A DNA stretch of 6,388 bases, from contig DKXQ01000212.1 of the NCBI GenBank assembly GCA_002493085.1, forward strand, positions 1 through 6,388. The letters are read 5' to 3'. Source of the DNA: Lachnoclostridium sp. UBA7122. GTDB lineage: Bacteria; Bacillota; Clostridia; Lachnospirales; Lachnospiraceae. The notes under the pieces are model-generated. The model worked only from the letters and a program-made list of their open reading frames with translations. It searched no databases and was not told the origin of the DNA. Made by a program: the position numbers and the translations under genes. Below, one piece after another: positions 1 to 6,388 of the stretch (positions are counted from its first letter, which is position 1; every line of letters begins with the position of its first letter).

Positions 1-33
1 CCAGGTAAAGTTACACTATCAAAACTTAAATAA
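1..33 (+). CDS. Possible C-terminal tail of an upstream gene (partial)
   Basis: Frame 1 is open from the window edge to a TAA stop at 31-33 and reads PGKVTLSKLK. This could be the last ten residues of a gene lying upstream and co-directional with the GH2 gene, ending about 58 bases before its start. Ten codons are far too few to identify a family or to prove coding. Frame 2 is also open, to a stop at 86-88, but its translation is rich in N, Q and K, as expected of untranslated AT-rich DNA. Offered only as a possibility. Confidence 0.2.
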   Translation, partial: PGKVTLSKLK

Positions 34-59
34 AAACAAACAGCAAACAATTTTTATAT

Positions 60-74
60 GCACAAAAAATGTGC
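60..74 (+). other. Small hairpin in the GH2 leader
   Basis: The arms GCACA (60-64) and TGTGC (70-74) are perfectly complementary around a five-A loop. Pairing may extend by T59-G75, A58-T76 and T57-G77, two of these being wobbles. The structure ends about six bases before the Shine-Dalgarno site, so it could affect ribosome access or be part of a protein-binding dyad. The stem is short and could be chance in AT-rich DNA; no T-run follows, so it is not a terminator. Confidence 0.3.
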
Positions 75-80
75 GTGAAT

Positions 81-86
81 GGAGGT
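81..86 (+). promoter_or_regulatory. Ribosome binding site of the GH2 gene
   Basis: GGAGGT lies five bases before the ATG at 92. This near-perfect match to the anti-Shine-Dalgarno sequence, at good spacing, fixes the start at 92. No other in-frame start is available nearby; the next Met is residue 39, inside the N-terminal domain. Confidence 0.85.
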
Positions 87-91
87 AAATA

Positions 92-2470
92 ATGGAAATA
101 ATTTCTTTTGACAAAAACTGGGATTTTTCGTATTCTGCTGGAACTGCTGCACTGGACAAAAACGGTAAAGCATACAAAAAAATAGTAGACCTTCCACATG
201 ACTTTATGATTTCTACTGAAAGGACTGCTGATGCCAGGACAGAAGGTGCTGGTGGATTTTTCCAAGGAGGAATTGGCACTTATGAAAAACACTTTACAAT
301 AAGTTCTGATAAAAAAGAAAAACAGTTTATACTGCTTTTTGAAGGTTCTTATGGCAATACAGAAGTCTGGCTTAATGGCAATATGGTTACACTGCACCAC
401 TATGGTTATACAGAGTTTTATGTAAATATTACCAGATGGCTGAAGTTTGATGAGGATAATAAACTCAAAGTTGTAGTTGAAAATAACGCCCTGCCAAACA
501 GCCGCTGGTACAGTGGAAGTGGCCTTTACCGCCATGTGTGGATGCTTGAAGGCGGTTCTGTATATTTAGGGCCGTGGTCTGTATGTGTAAAAACTCCGTC
601 ACTTGACACAGTTGAAGTATCTGCCAGTATTACAAATAGTAAAGAACCTCTTGAAACTTTAGTTTCACTTACAATTTATGATGCAGACGGCAATACAGTT
701 ATTAGCCAGTCTAAGGATATTTTCTGTGAAGCCGGAATTACAGACTGTACTTTTACTGTAAAAAATGAAAGCTTTATTCCGTGGACTCTGGACAATCCAT
801 ATCTCTACACTGCTAAAACCAGTGTCTGCGGTGATGAAAAAACTGTTACATTTGGAGTGCGTACAATATCCTTTTCACGTAAAGGCTTTTTCCTAAATGG
901 CATAAATATTAAACTGCGCGGAGGATGTATACACCACGACAATGGAGTTGCAGGCGCATGTGCATATGCAGCTATGGAAGAACGCAAAGTCCTCCAGTTG
1001 AAAGAAAGCGGTTATAATGCAATCCGGACGAGCCACAACCCTATGAGCACTGCACTGTTAGACGCCTGTGACAGATATGGGATGCTTGTGTTAGATGAAT
1101 GTTTTGACTGCTGGCGTGCAAAGAAAAATCCATTTGACTACCACTTGTATTTTGAAAAATTCTGGAAAGAAGACCTGGCTTCTATGGTATTACGTGACAG
1201 AAACCACCCATCTGTTATAATGTACTCTATTGGAAATGAAATAGGTGAACGTGACGGCAGTGGTGATGGTGCAAAGATTTCCAATGAAATGTGTGAATTT
1301 GTGCGAAATATTGACAATACACGTGCCATTACAAATGGTGTATGTGCTGTCTTCCTTGATGCAGGAGAATTTGGCGGTATACTTGCAAATATTTTTGGCA
1401 GTGGTGAAGCTGTTGATTTTGAGAGTCTGCCTGATGAAGTAAAGGGATTTCTTGCACAGGCAGATTATGTTAAGGAACACTGGGCAGAGATTACAGCTCC
1501 TTTCATAAAAGACCTGGATGTCGCAGGATACAACTACCTCGATGACCGGTATGAAAAAGATGGAAAAGATTTTCCAGAACGCATTATTGTTGGTACAGAA
1601 AGTTATCCTAATAACATGAAACAGGTGTGGGAACGTACAATGGCGCATCCTTATGTTATTGGTGACTTTACATGGACAGCTTATGACTATTTAGGAGAAA
1701 GCGGGATAGGCCATGCTTTTTATAACCAGAGTGGTGGCCTGTTCTGTGATTATCCATTCCACACTGGCAATTGTGGTGACTATGACTTATGTGGTTTCCT
1801 GCGCCCACAGGGGAAATTCCGCCGTCTGCTCTGGGATATGGAAACAGGCCCAGTAATCACTGTTTTAAAACCGGAACATTTTGGCAAAAAGGAAGCTGTA
1901 TCTACATGGGGCTGGCCAGATGTAGAAGAAAGCTGGACATGGCCAGGATTTGAAGGACACAAAGTCCGCCTTGATATATACAGCAAAGCACAGGAAGCCG
2001 AAATTATTATAAATGGCAAAAGCAGCGGACGGATGAATGTACCTGATAGCTGGATATTGCAGGCAGATGTTATATATGAACCTGGTACTATTGAAGTAAT
2101 TGAATATAATAACGGAGTTAAAGGCGCTTCAAATAAACTTGTAACCTCTGGCCAGACAGCAGCATTAAAAGCCAGCACAGCTAAAACTGATACAGCAGAT
2201 GTTATAATTATTGAAATTGAAGCAGTGGATACTGACGGCAGGCATACACCAGATTATACAGGCACTATTTACTGTACACTGGATGACAATACTGTACTTG
2301 CTGGCATGGGCAGCGCAGACCCTTGTACTGAAGAAAACTATACGACAGGCAGGTGCAGAATGTTTAATGGCCGTGCCCTGCTTGTTGTAAAAAAGATGAC
2401 AGATACTGCTGCCAGTATAGAAATTGCTGCAAAAAATAATGCAATAAAGAAAGTTTGTGTTAAAATTTAA
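92..2470 (+). CDS. Glycoside hydrolase family 2 enzyme, probable beta-galactosidase
   Basis: A 792-residue retaining glycosidase that likely removes terminal beta-galactose from oligosaccharides. The N-terminal jelly-roll sugar-binding domain spans about residues 1-155 and includes the family signature SRWYSGSGLYRHVW (137-150). An immunoglobulin-like domain follows at about 160-260. The TIM barrel, about 262-585, shows RGGCIHHDNG (276-285), YNAIRTSHNP (308-317), LDECFDCW (334-341), the acid/base in GNE (E383) and the predicted nucleophile in GTES (E503), then FTWTAYDYLGE (526-536). Two beta-sandwich domains follow, resembling DUF4982 (about 610-690) and the GH2 C-terminal domain (about 695-792), a layout common in roughly 800-residue gut bacterial beta-galactosidases. 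There is no signal peptide or membrane segment, and about 18 cysteines fit a cytoplasmic location, so substrate must be imported. The Asn-x-Lys pair of beta-glucuronidases is not evident where expected, which favours a neutral sugar; other GH2 specificities remain possible. An apparent insertion lies at about 420-470. No transporter or regulator gene is visible beside it. Confidence 0.9.
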   Translation: MEIISFDKNWDFSYSAGTAALDKNGKAYKKIVDLPHDFMISTERTADARTEGAGGFFQGGIGTYEKHFTISSDKKEKQFILLFEGSYGNTEVWLNGNMVTLHHYGYTEFYVNITRWLKFDEDNKLKVVVENNALPNSRWYSGSGLYRHVWMLEGGSVYLGPWSVCVKTPSLDTVEVSASITNSKEPLETLVSLTIYDADGNTVISQSKDIFCEAGITDCTFTVKNESFIPWTLDNPYLYTAKTSVCGDEKTVTFGVRTISFSRKGFFLNGINIKLRGGCIHHDNGVAGACAYAAMEERKVLQLKESGYNAIRTSHNPMSTALLDACDRYGMLVLDECFDCWRAKKNPFDYHLYFEKFWKEDLASMVLRDRNHPSVIMYSIGNEIGERDGSGDGAKISNEMCEFVRNIDNTRAITNGVCAVFLDAGEFGGILANIFGSGEAVDFESLPDEVKGFLAQADYVKEHWAEITAPFIKDLDVAGYNYLDDRYEKDGKDFPERIIVGTESYPNNMKQVWERTMAHPYVIGDFTWTAYDYLGESGIGHAFYNQSGGLFCDYPFHTGNCGDYDLCGFLRPQGKFRRLLWDMETGPVITVLKPEHFGKKEAVSTWGWPDVEESWTWPGFEGHKVRLDIYSKAQEAEIIINGKSSGRMNVPDSWILQADVIYEPGTIEVIEYNNGVKGASNKLVTSGQTAALKASTAKTDTADVIIIEIEAVDTDGRHTPDYTGTIYCTLDDNTVLAGMGSADPCTEENYTTGRCRMFNGRALLVVKKMTDTAASIEIAAKNNAIKKVCVKI

Positions 2471-2533
2471 AAAATATCTGATCTTAAAGTATATTTTCCG
2501 GATTGTTGCCAATAATTATATTATAAAGTTTAA

Positions 2534-2562
2534 AAGACTGCCATACACAGTATGGCAGTCTT
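2534..2562. terminator. Bidirectional intrinsic terminator between convergent genes
   Basis: The 13-base arms AAGACTGCCATAC (2534-2546) and GTATGGCAGTCTT (2550-2562) pair perfectly around a three-base loop (ACA). Read leftward, the stem ends in CTTTT and is followed by AAACTTT, a usable though interrupted T-tract, so it best serves nifJ, whose stop codon is 34 bases away. Read rightward, only CTT follows before an A-run, so termination of the GH2 transcript would be weaker or would depend on the stem itself. Its position between two converging genes supports a shared terminator that limits read-through into antisense. Confidence 0.8.
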
Positions 2563-2596
2563 AAAAAATGAAAATATATATGCTATGCAGAAAGTC

Positions 2597-5500
2597 TTAT
2601 TTATAAAGCTCAACTAATCTCTGTAAGTGCTCATAGCGTGCTTTTGCTGCTTCTTCTGACTCTTTAAAGAGTTTTTCAGCACGCTCAGGGAATGGCTTAA
2701 TAAGACGTGTATAACGTGCTTCATTGTTAAGGAATTCCTGGTATGAACCATCGCCCTCTTTAGATGAAAGAGTAAATGGATTCTTTCCTTCTGCTTTAAG
2801 TGCAGGGTTGAATGAGAACAAGTTCCAATAACCGGACTTAACCGCTTTCTTCATCTCATCCTGGCAGTGGTTCATGCCGCCCTTAGCAATACCGTGAAGT
2901 TCGCATGGTGCATAACCGATGATAAGTGAAGGACCATTGTAAGCTTCTGCTTCTGTTATAGCTTTAACTGCCTGTGCAGGGTTAGCGCCAAGTGCAATCT
3001 GTGCTACATATACATAGCCATAACTCATAGCAATTTCAGCAAGGCTCTTCTTGCCTATTTCCTTACCTGCTGCTGCAAACTGGCAGACTTCACCGATATT
3101 TGAAGCTTTAGATGCCTGTCCGCCTGTATTAGAGTACATTTCTGTATCAAATACCATAACATTGACATTCTCACCTGATGCAAGTACATGGTCAAGTCCG
3201 CCGAAGCCGATATCATATGCCCAGCCGTCACCACCGAAAATCCATACAGATTTTTTGCTGAGGTAATCTTTCTTAGCAAGTGCTGCCTGTGCGTCAGGGC
3301 ATCCAGCCTCTGCTGCTTTTTCAAGTTCAGGTATAAGAGCCTCTGTTGCAGGTGCATTGGCTTTTGTGTCATTCTGTGTTTCAAGGAATTTATCTACAGC
3401 AGCCTTTAACTCATCTGAAGCTTTGTCAGAAGCTGCGCATGCCTTTACAAATCCAATAGCCTGGTCACGGAGATACTTCTGGCCTATATGCATGCCAAGA
3501 CCGTGCTCTGCGTTGTCCTCAAACAGTGAGTTAGACCATGCCGGACCTTTCTTGGAATCCTTGTGTACTGTATAAGGTGATGTTGCTGCCGGGTTGCCCC
3601 AGATTGATGAACATCCTGTTGCATTGGAGATATACATCTGCTCACCGAAAAGCTGTGTAATAAGGCGTGCGTAAGATGTCTCTGCACATCCTGCGCAGCT
3701 TCCTGAGAACTCAAGGAGTGGCTGGTTGTACTGGCTTCCCTTTGGTGTTGTATCTGCAAATCCGCTGTCTTTCTTGCCAACATTAGCAACAAGGTAATCA
3801 AATACTGGCTGTTCATCAGCTTCTTCTGCCTGTGGAACCATCTTAATAGCGCCTTCAGCAGGACATACTGTTACACATTCACCACATCCCATACAGTCGA
3901 GAGGTGAAACACTCATTGTAAACAGATAATCTGTCTTCTTTGACTTGTCAGCAGCTGTCTTAATATTGTCAGGAGCAGCATTTTTCTCTTCTTCTGTCAG
4001 AAGGAATGGACGTATTGTAGCATGTGAGCATACAAATGCGCAGTTGTTACACTGTACACACTTCTCAGGGTCCCATGTAGGAACTGTTACAGCTGTACCA
4101 CGTTTCTCATATGCAGAAGCGCCTGTTTCAAACTGTCCGTCAGGATTGTTAATAAATGCTGATACAGGAAGGCTGTCACCATCCATCTTTGAGATTGGCT
4201 CCATAAGGTCTTTAACCAGTTTAACAACTTCTGGACGGCCTGTAAGTTCTTTAGCTGGGGCATCTGGCTCTGGATTCTTCCATGAATCAGGAATCTCAAC
4301 TTTATGTGTGGCATCTACACCAGCATCAATTGCTTTGTAGTTCATCTCAACTACTGCATCACCCTTTTTGCTGTATGACTTCTTAGCAGCCTGTTTCATA
4401 TAATCAACAGCTTCTTCAATAGGCATAATTTCAGCAAGTTTAAAGAATGCAGACTGGAGGATTGTATTAGTACGTTTGCCCATGCCGATTTCAATAGCTT
4501 TATCAATAGCATTGATTGTATAAAGCTGGATATTGTTATCAGCAATATATTTCTTAGAAGCAGCGTCCAGCTTAGACTCAAGCTCTTCATCGGACCACTG
4601 GCAGTTAATCATAAATACACCGCCTGGCTTAACATCCTGTACCATCTTAAAGCCATTGACTACATAAGAAGGGTTATGGCATGCAACAAAGTCTGCCTGG
4701 TTAATGTAGTATGGGCTCTTTATAGGATTGTCACCAAAGCGCAGATGTGAAATTGTCACACCACCTGTTTTCTTTGAATCATACTGGAAATAAGCCTGGA
4801 TAAACTTATCTGTATGGTCACCGATAATCTTTGTAGAGTTCTTGTTAGCACCAACTGTACCATCTCCGCCAAGACCCCAGAACTTGCACTCTTTTGTTCC
4901 TGGTGCTGATGTAATAGGAGCTGGCTTAACCTCTGGAAGGCTTAAGTTAGTTACATCATCTACAATACCAATTGTAAAGCGGCTCTTAGGCTCGTCTTTC
5001 TCTAACTCTTTGTATATTGCAAATACAGATGAAGGAGGTGTATCCTTTGAACCAAGGCCATAGCGTCCGCCTGTAAGAACGATATCATTAAGCCCTGCTT
5101 CACGTAAAGTAGCTGCTACATCAAGGAAAAGAGGGTCGCCCAGTGAACCTGGCTCTTTTGTACGGTCAAGCACAGCAATCTTCTTAGCTGTCTTAGGAAT
5201 TACTTTAAGAATAGCTTCTGAAGACCATGGACGGTATAAACGTACCTTAATAAGTCCAACTTTCTCACCAGCAGCTGTAAGGTAATCAATAACTTCTTCT
5301 GCAACGTCACAGATGGAGCCCATTGCAATAATCACACGCTCTGCATCAGGAGCACCATAATAGTTAAATAAGCCATAGTCTGTGCCAAGCTTTTCATTAA
5401 CCTTGCCCATATACTTCTCAACAACGGCAGGAAGTTCATCATAAACTTTGTTACATGCTTCACGGTGCTGGAAGAATACATCACCGTTCTCATGTGAGCC

Positions 5501-6148
5501 ACGTGATGCCGGATGCTCAGGATTAAGTGCATGTTTACGGAACTCTTCAACTGCTTCCATATTGCACATTTCTTTAAGGTCTTCATAATCCCACTTCTCA
5601 ATCTTCTGGATTTCATGGGATGTACGGAAACCATCAAAGAAATTGATAAATGGAACTTTGCCCTCTATAGATGCAAGATGTGCAACAGGGCTTAAATCCA
5701 TAACTTCCTGCGGATTTGTCTCAGCAAGCATAGCAAAACCTGTCTGGCGGCATGCATATACATCGCTGTGGTCACCGAAAATATTTAATGAATGTGTTGA
5801 TACTGTACGTGCAGATACATGGAATACGCTTGGCAGCTGCTCACCAGCTATCTTGTACATATTAGGAATCATAAGAAGAAGACCCTGTGATGCTGTAAAT
5901 GTAGTAGTAAGCGCACCTGCTGCGAGTGAACCATGCACTGTACCGGCAGCACCTGCTTCTGATTCCATCTCTACAACTTTAACTGTGTCACCAAAAATGT
6001 TCTTCTGTCCTGCTGCTGACCACATATCAACAGAGTCAGCCATAGGGCTTGAAGGTGTGATAGGATAGATACCCGCAACTTCTGAATATGCATATGCTAC
6101 GTGTGCTGCTGCTGTGTTTCCATCCATTGATTGTTTAGCTCTAGCCAT
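2597..6148 (-). CDS. nifJ: Pyruvate:ferredoxin (flavodoxin) oxidoreductase, single-chain
   Basis: PFOR, 1183 residues, full length for the clostridial type. It oxidatively decarboxylates pyruvate with CoA to acetyl-CoA and CO2, reducing ferredoxin or flavodoxin in the cytoplasm. Domain I (about 1-255) has YPITPSS with T31, E64 in EMESEAGA and R114, the same numbers as the thiamine-diphosphate and substrate residues of Desulfovibrio africanus PFOR. Domain II is about 260-415, the gamma-type domain about 416-630 (GLGGDGTVGANK, 425-436), and the EKR-type linker about 630-685 (EKR at 681-683). The ferredoxin-like domain carries two 4Fe-4S sets: C697, C700, C703, C707 and C752, C755, C758, C762. 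The C-terminal domain binds the proximal cluster through C818, C821, C846 and C1082, and thiamine diphosphate through GGDGWAYDIG (972-981) and N1007 in YSNTGG. Nothing is missing or broken. It has its own promoter and terminator, so it is probably monocistronic. The nifJ name is conventional; a central fermentative role is likelier than nitrogen fixation, since no nif genes are seen. Confidence 0.98.
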   Translation of the reverse strand: MARAKQSMDGNTAAAHVAYAYSEVAGIYPITPSSPMADSVDMWSAAGQKNIFGDTVKVVEMESEAGAAGTVHGSLAAGALTTTFTASQGLLLMIPNMYKIAGEQLPSVFHVSARTVSTHSLNIFGDHSDVYACRQTGFAMLAETNPQEVMDLSPVAHLASIEGKVPFINFFDGFRTSHEIQKIEKWDYEDLKEMCNMEAVEEFRKHALNPEHPASRGSHENGDVFFQHREACNKVYDELPAVVEKYMGKVNEKLGTDYGLFNYYGAPDAERVIIAMGSICDVAEEVIDYLTAAGEKVGLIKVRLYRPWSSEAILKVIPKTAKKIAVLDRTKEPGSLGDPLFLDVAATLREAGLNDIVLTGGRYGLGSKDTPPSSVFAIYKELEKDEPKSRFTIGIVDDVTNLSLPEVKPAPITSAPGTKECKFWGLGGDGTVGANKNSTKIIGDHTDKFIQAYFQYDSKKTGGVTISHLRFGDNPIKSPYYINQADFVACHNPSYVVNGFKMVQDVKPGGVFMINCQWSDEELESKLDAASKKYIADNNIQLYTINAIDKAIEIGMGKRTNTILQSAFFKLAEIMPIEEAVDYMKQAAKKSYSKKGDAVVEMNYKAIDAGVDATHKVEIPDSWKNPEPDAPAKELTGRPEVVKLVKDLMEPISKMDGDSLPVSAFINNPDGQFETGASAYEKRGTAVTVPTWDPEKCVQCNNCAFVCSHATIRPFLLTEEEKNAAPDNIKTAADKSKKTDYLFTMSVSPLDCMGCGECVTVCPAEGAIKMVPQAEEADEQPVFDYLVANVGKKDSGFADTTPKGSQYNQPLLEFSGSCAGCAETSYARLITQLFGEQMYISNATGCSSIWGNPAATSPYTVHKDSKKGPAWSNSLFEDNAEHGLGMHIGQKYLRDQAIGFVKACAASDKASDELKAAVDKFLETQNDTKANAPATEALIPELEKAAEAGCPDAQAALAKKDYLSKKSVWIFGGDGWAYDIGFGGLDHVLASGENVNVMVFDTEMYSNTGGQASKASNIGEVCQFAAAGKEIGKKSLAEIAMSYGYVYVAQIALGANPAQAVKAITEAEAYNGPSLIIGYAPCELHGIAKGGMNHCQDEMKKAVKSGYWNLFSFNPALKAEGKNPFTLSSKEGDGSYQEFLNNEARYTRLIKPFPERAEKLFKESEEAAKARYEHLQRLVELYK

Positions 6149-6159
6149 CTTAATATTTT

Positions 6160-6166
6160 CCTCCTT
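6160..6166 (-). promoter_or_regulatory. Ribosome binding site of nifJ
   Basis: Read leftward this is AAGGAGG, a full-strength Shine-Dalgarno match, 11 bases before the ATG at 6148-6146. The spacing is slightly longer than usual but within the range seen in Firmicutes. The resulting N-terminus (MARAKQSMDGN) places T31, E64 and R114 at the same numbers as in characterised PFOR, which supports this start over Met8. Confidence 0.8.
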
Positions 6167-6187
6167 AAAATAAAAGTTCTTGACATT

Positions 6188-6216
6188 ATTTTACCACTTA
6201 GTGCACAAAAAGTAAA
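6188..6216 (-). promoter_or_regulatory. Probable nifJ promoter
   Basis: On the minus strand, TTTACT (6216-6211, four of six matches to TTGACA) is separated by exactly 17 bases from TAAAAT (6193-6188, five of six matches to TATAAT). Transcription would start near 6181 and give a leader of about 33 bases carrying the ribosome binding site. The spacer contains overlapping small palindromes, CACTTAGTG (6195-6203) and GTGCAC (6201-6206, plus-strand reading). AT-rich DNA yields such hexamers by chance, so this is the best candidate rather than a certainty. Confidence 0.5.
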
Positions 6217-6243
6217 GAATACTATTTATATTTTTTATTAAAT

Positions 6244-6264
6244 ATTACAGGGCTATTGTGTAAT
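6244..6264. repeat. Imperfect dyad upstream of nifJ
   Basis: ATTACA (6244-6249) and TGTAAT (6259-6264) form a six-base inverted repeat with a nine-base spacer. It lies about 30 bases upstream of the proposed nifJ -35 box and about 55 bases left of the outward promoter's -35 box, where a transcription factor could act on either. It does not match an operator I can name with confidence; the Rex-type consensus TTGTTAA-N4-TTAACAA is not seen. Confidence 0.25.
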
Positions 6265-6320
6265 TATTTTAGTAACGGTGGGATTTTAGTACATAATTAT
6301 TAAAAATTTATAAATTAATC

Positions 6321-6349
6321 TTGACATAATTTGTAAAATTGAATAGAAT
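6321..6349 (+). promoter_or_regulatory. Near-consensus sigma-A promoter reading out of the window
   Basis: A perfect -35 TTGACA (6321-6326) is followed by a 17-base spacer and TAGAAT (6344-6349), one mismatch from TATAAT. The roughly 30 bases upstream (6291-6319) are nearly all A/T, which could act as an UP element. Transcription would start near 6356 and run off the right edge. No ribosome binding site or start codon follows within the last 32 bases, so the gene or RNA it serves lies outside the window, divergent from nifJ. Confidence 0.65.
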
Positions 6350-6388
6350 TAATATTTGTTGCGGACTAGATTACAGATTATATATCCT

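Noticed and set aside
26..535. A 169-codon open frame on the minus strand opposite the start of the GH2 gene.
   Set aside because: It is fully antisense to a well-supported enzyme domain, its translation is rich in F, C and I with no family resemblance, and no convincing ribosome binding site was noted for it. It is a shadow of low-GC coding.
1190..1648. A 152-codon minus-strand frame opposite the GH2 catalytic domain.
   Set aside because: It lies entirely within the reading frame carrying both catalytic glutamates, and no recognisable protein family is seen.
3266..3440. The alanine- and lysine-rich stretch at about residues 904-965 of NifJ as a possible fusion or foreign insert.
   Set aside because: It stays in frame, shows no change in base composition, and a variable helical segment before the GDG thiamine-diphosphate motif is common in bacterial single-chain PFORs.
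3945..4340. A 131-codon plus-strand open frame inside nifJ.
   Set aside because: It runs antisense through the ferredoxin domain of an intact PFOR, and its serine- and threonine-rich translation fits mirrored codon bias. No separate regulatory signals are seen.
92..6148. A functional two-gene system made of the GH2 enzyme and PFOR.
   Set aside because: The genes converge on opposite strands with a terminator between them, and both are common housekeeping or catabolic families. Adjacency alone does not support a joint system.
6180..6208. A second perfect TTGACA (6180-6185) as a rightward promoter.
   Set aside because: At spacings of 16-18 bases the -10 position reads TGCACA, GCACAA or CACAAA, none of them a credible -10 box.

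Overview
The window holds two complete, convergent protein-coding genes and short AT-rich flanks. It looks like an ordinary chromosomal piece of a low-GC anaerobic Firmicute. The clues are strong Shine-Dalgarno sites (GGAGGT, AAGGAGG), sigma-A-type promoter hexamers, A/T-rich intergenic DNA and a single-chain pyruvate:ferredoxin oxidoreductase of the clostridial type. A gut or rumen Clostridia member, for example Lachnospiraceae-like, is a reasonable inference, but the sequence alone does not fix the taxon.

Layout. Bases 1-91 are an AT-rich leader that may include the last codons of an upstream gene (1-33) and contains a small hairpin (60-74) just before the ribosome binding site. Bases 92-2470 (+) encode a 792-residue cytoplasmic glycoside hydrolase family 2 enzyme, most likely a beta-galactosidase. 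Bases 2471-2596 are the gap between the two converging genes and carry a 13-bp perfect hairpin (2534-2562) that probably ends transcription from both sides. Bases 2597-6148 (-) encode full-length NifJ/PFOR (1183 residues), with all cofactor-binding cysteines and thiamine-diphosphate residues in place. Bases 6149-6388 are the nifJ upstream region. It holds a plausible nifJ promoter reading left and a near-consensus promoter (TTGACA-N17-TAGAAT) reading right out of the window toward an unseen divergent gene.

How the genes relate. The GH2 enzyme would release monosaccharides from imported oligosaccharides. PFOR would oxidise the pyruvate made by glycolysis to acetyl-CoA, CO2 and reduced ferredoxin. 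They sit in the same broad fermentative route, but opposite strands and an intervening terminator argue that they are separate transcription units, so the adjacency is probably incidental.

No mobile element, CRISPR array, RNA gene or new multi-gene system is visible. The observations worth a second look are modest: the outward promoter, small dyads and repeats around the promoters, and an apparent insertion between the catalytic residues of the GH2 enzyme.
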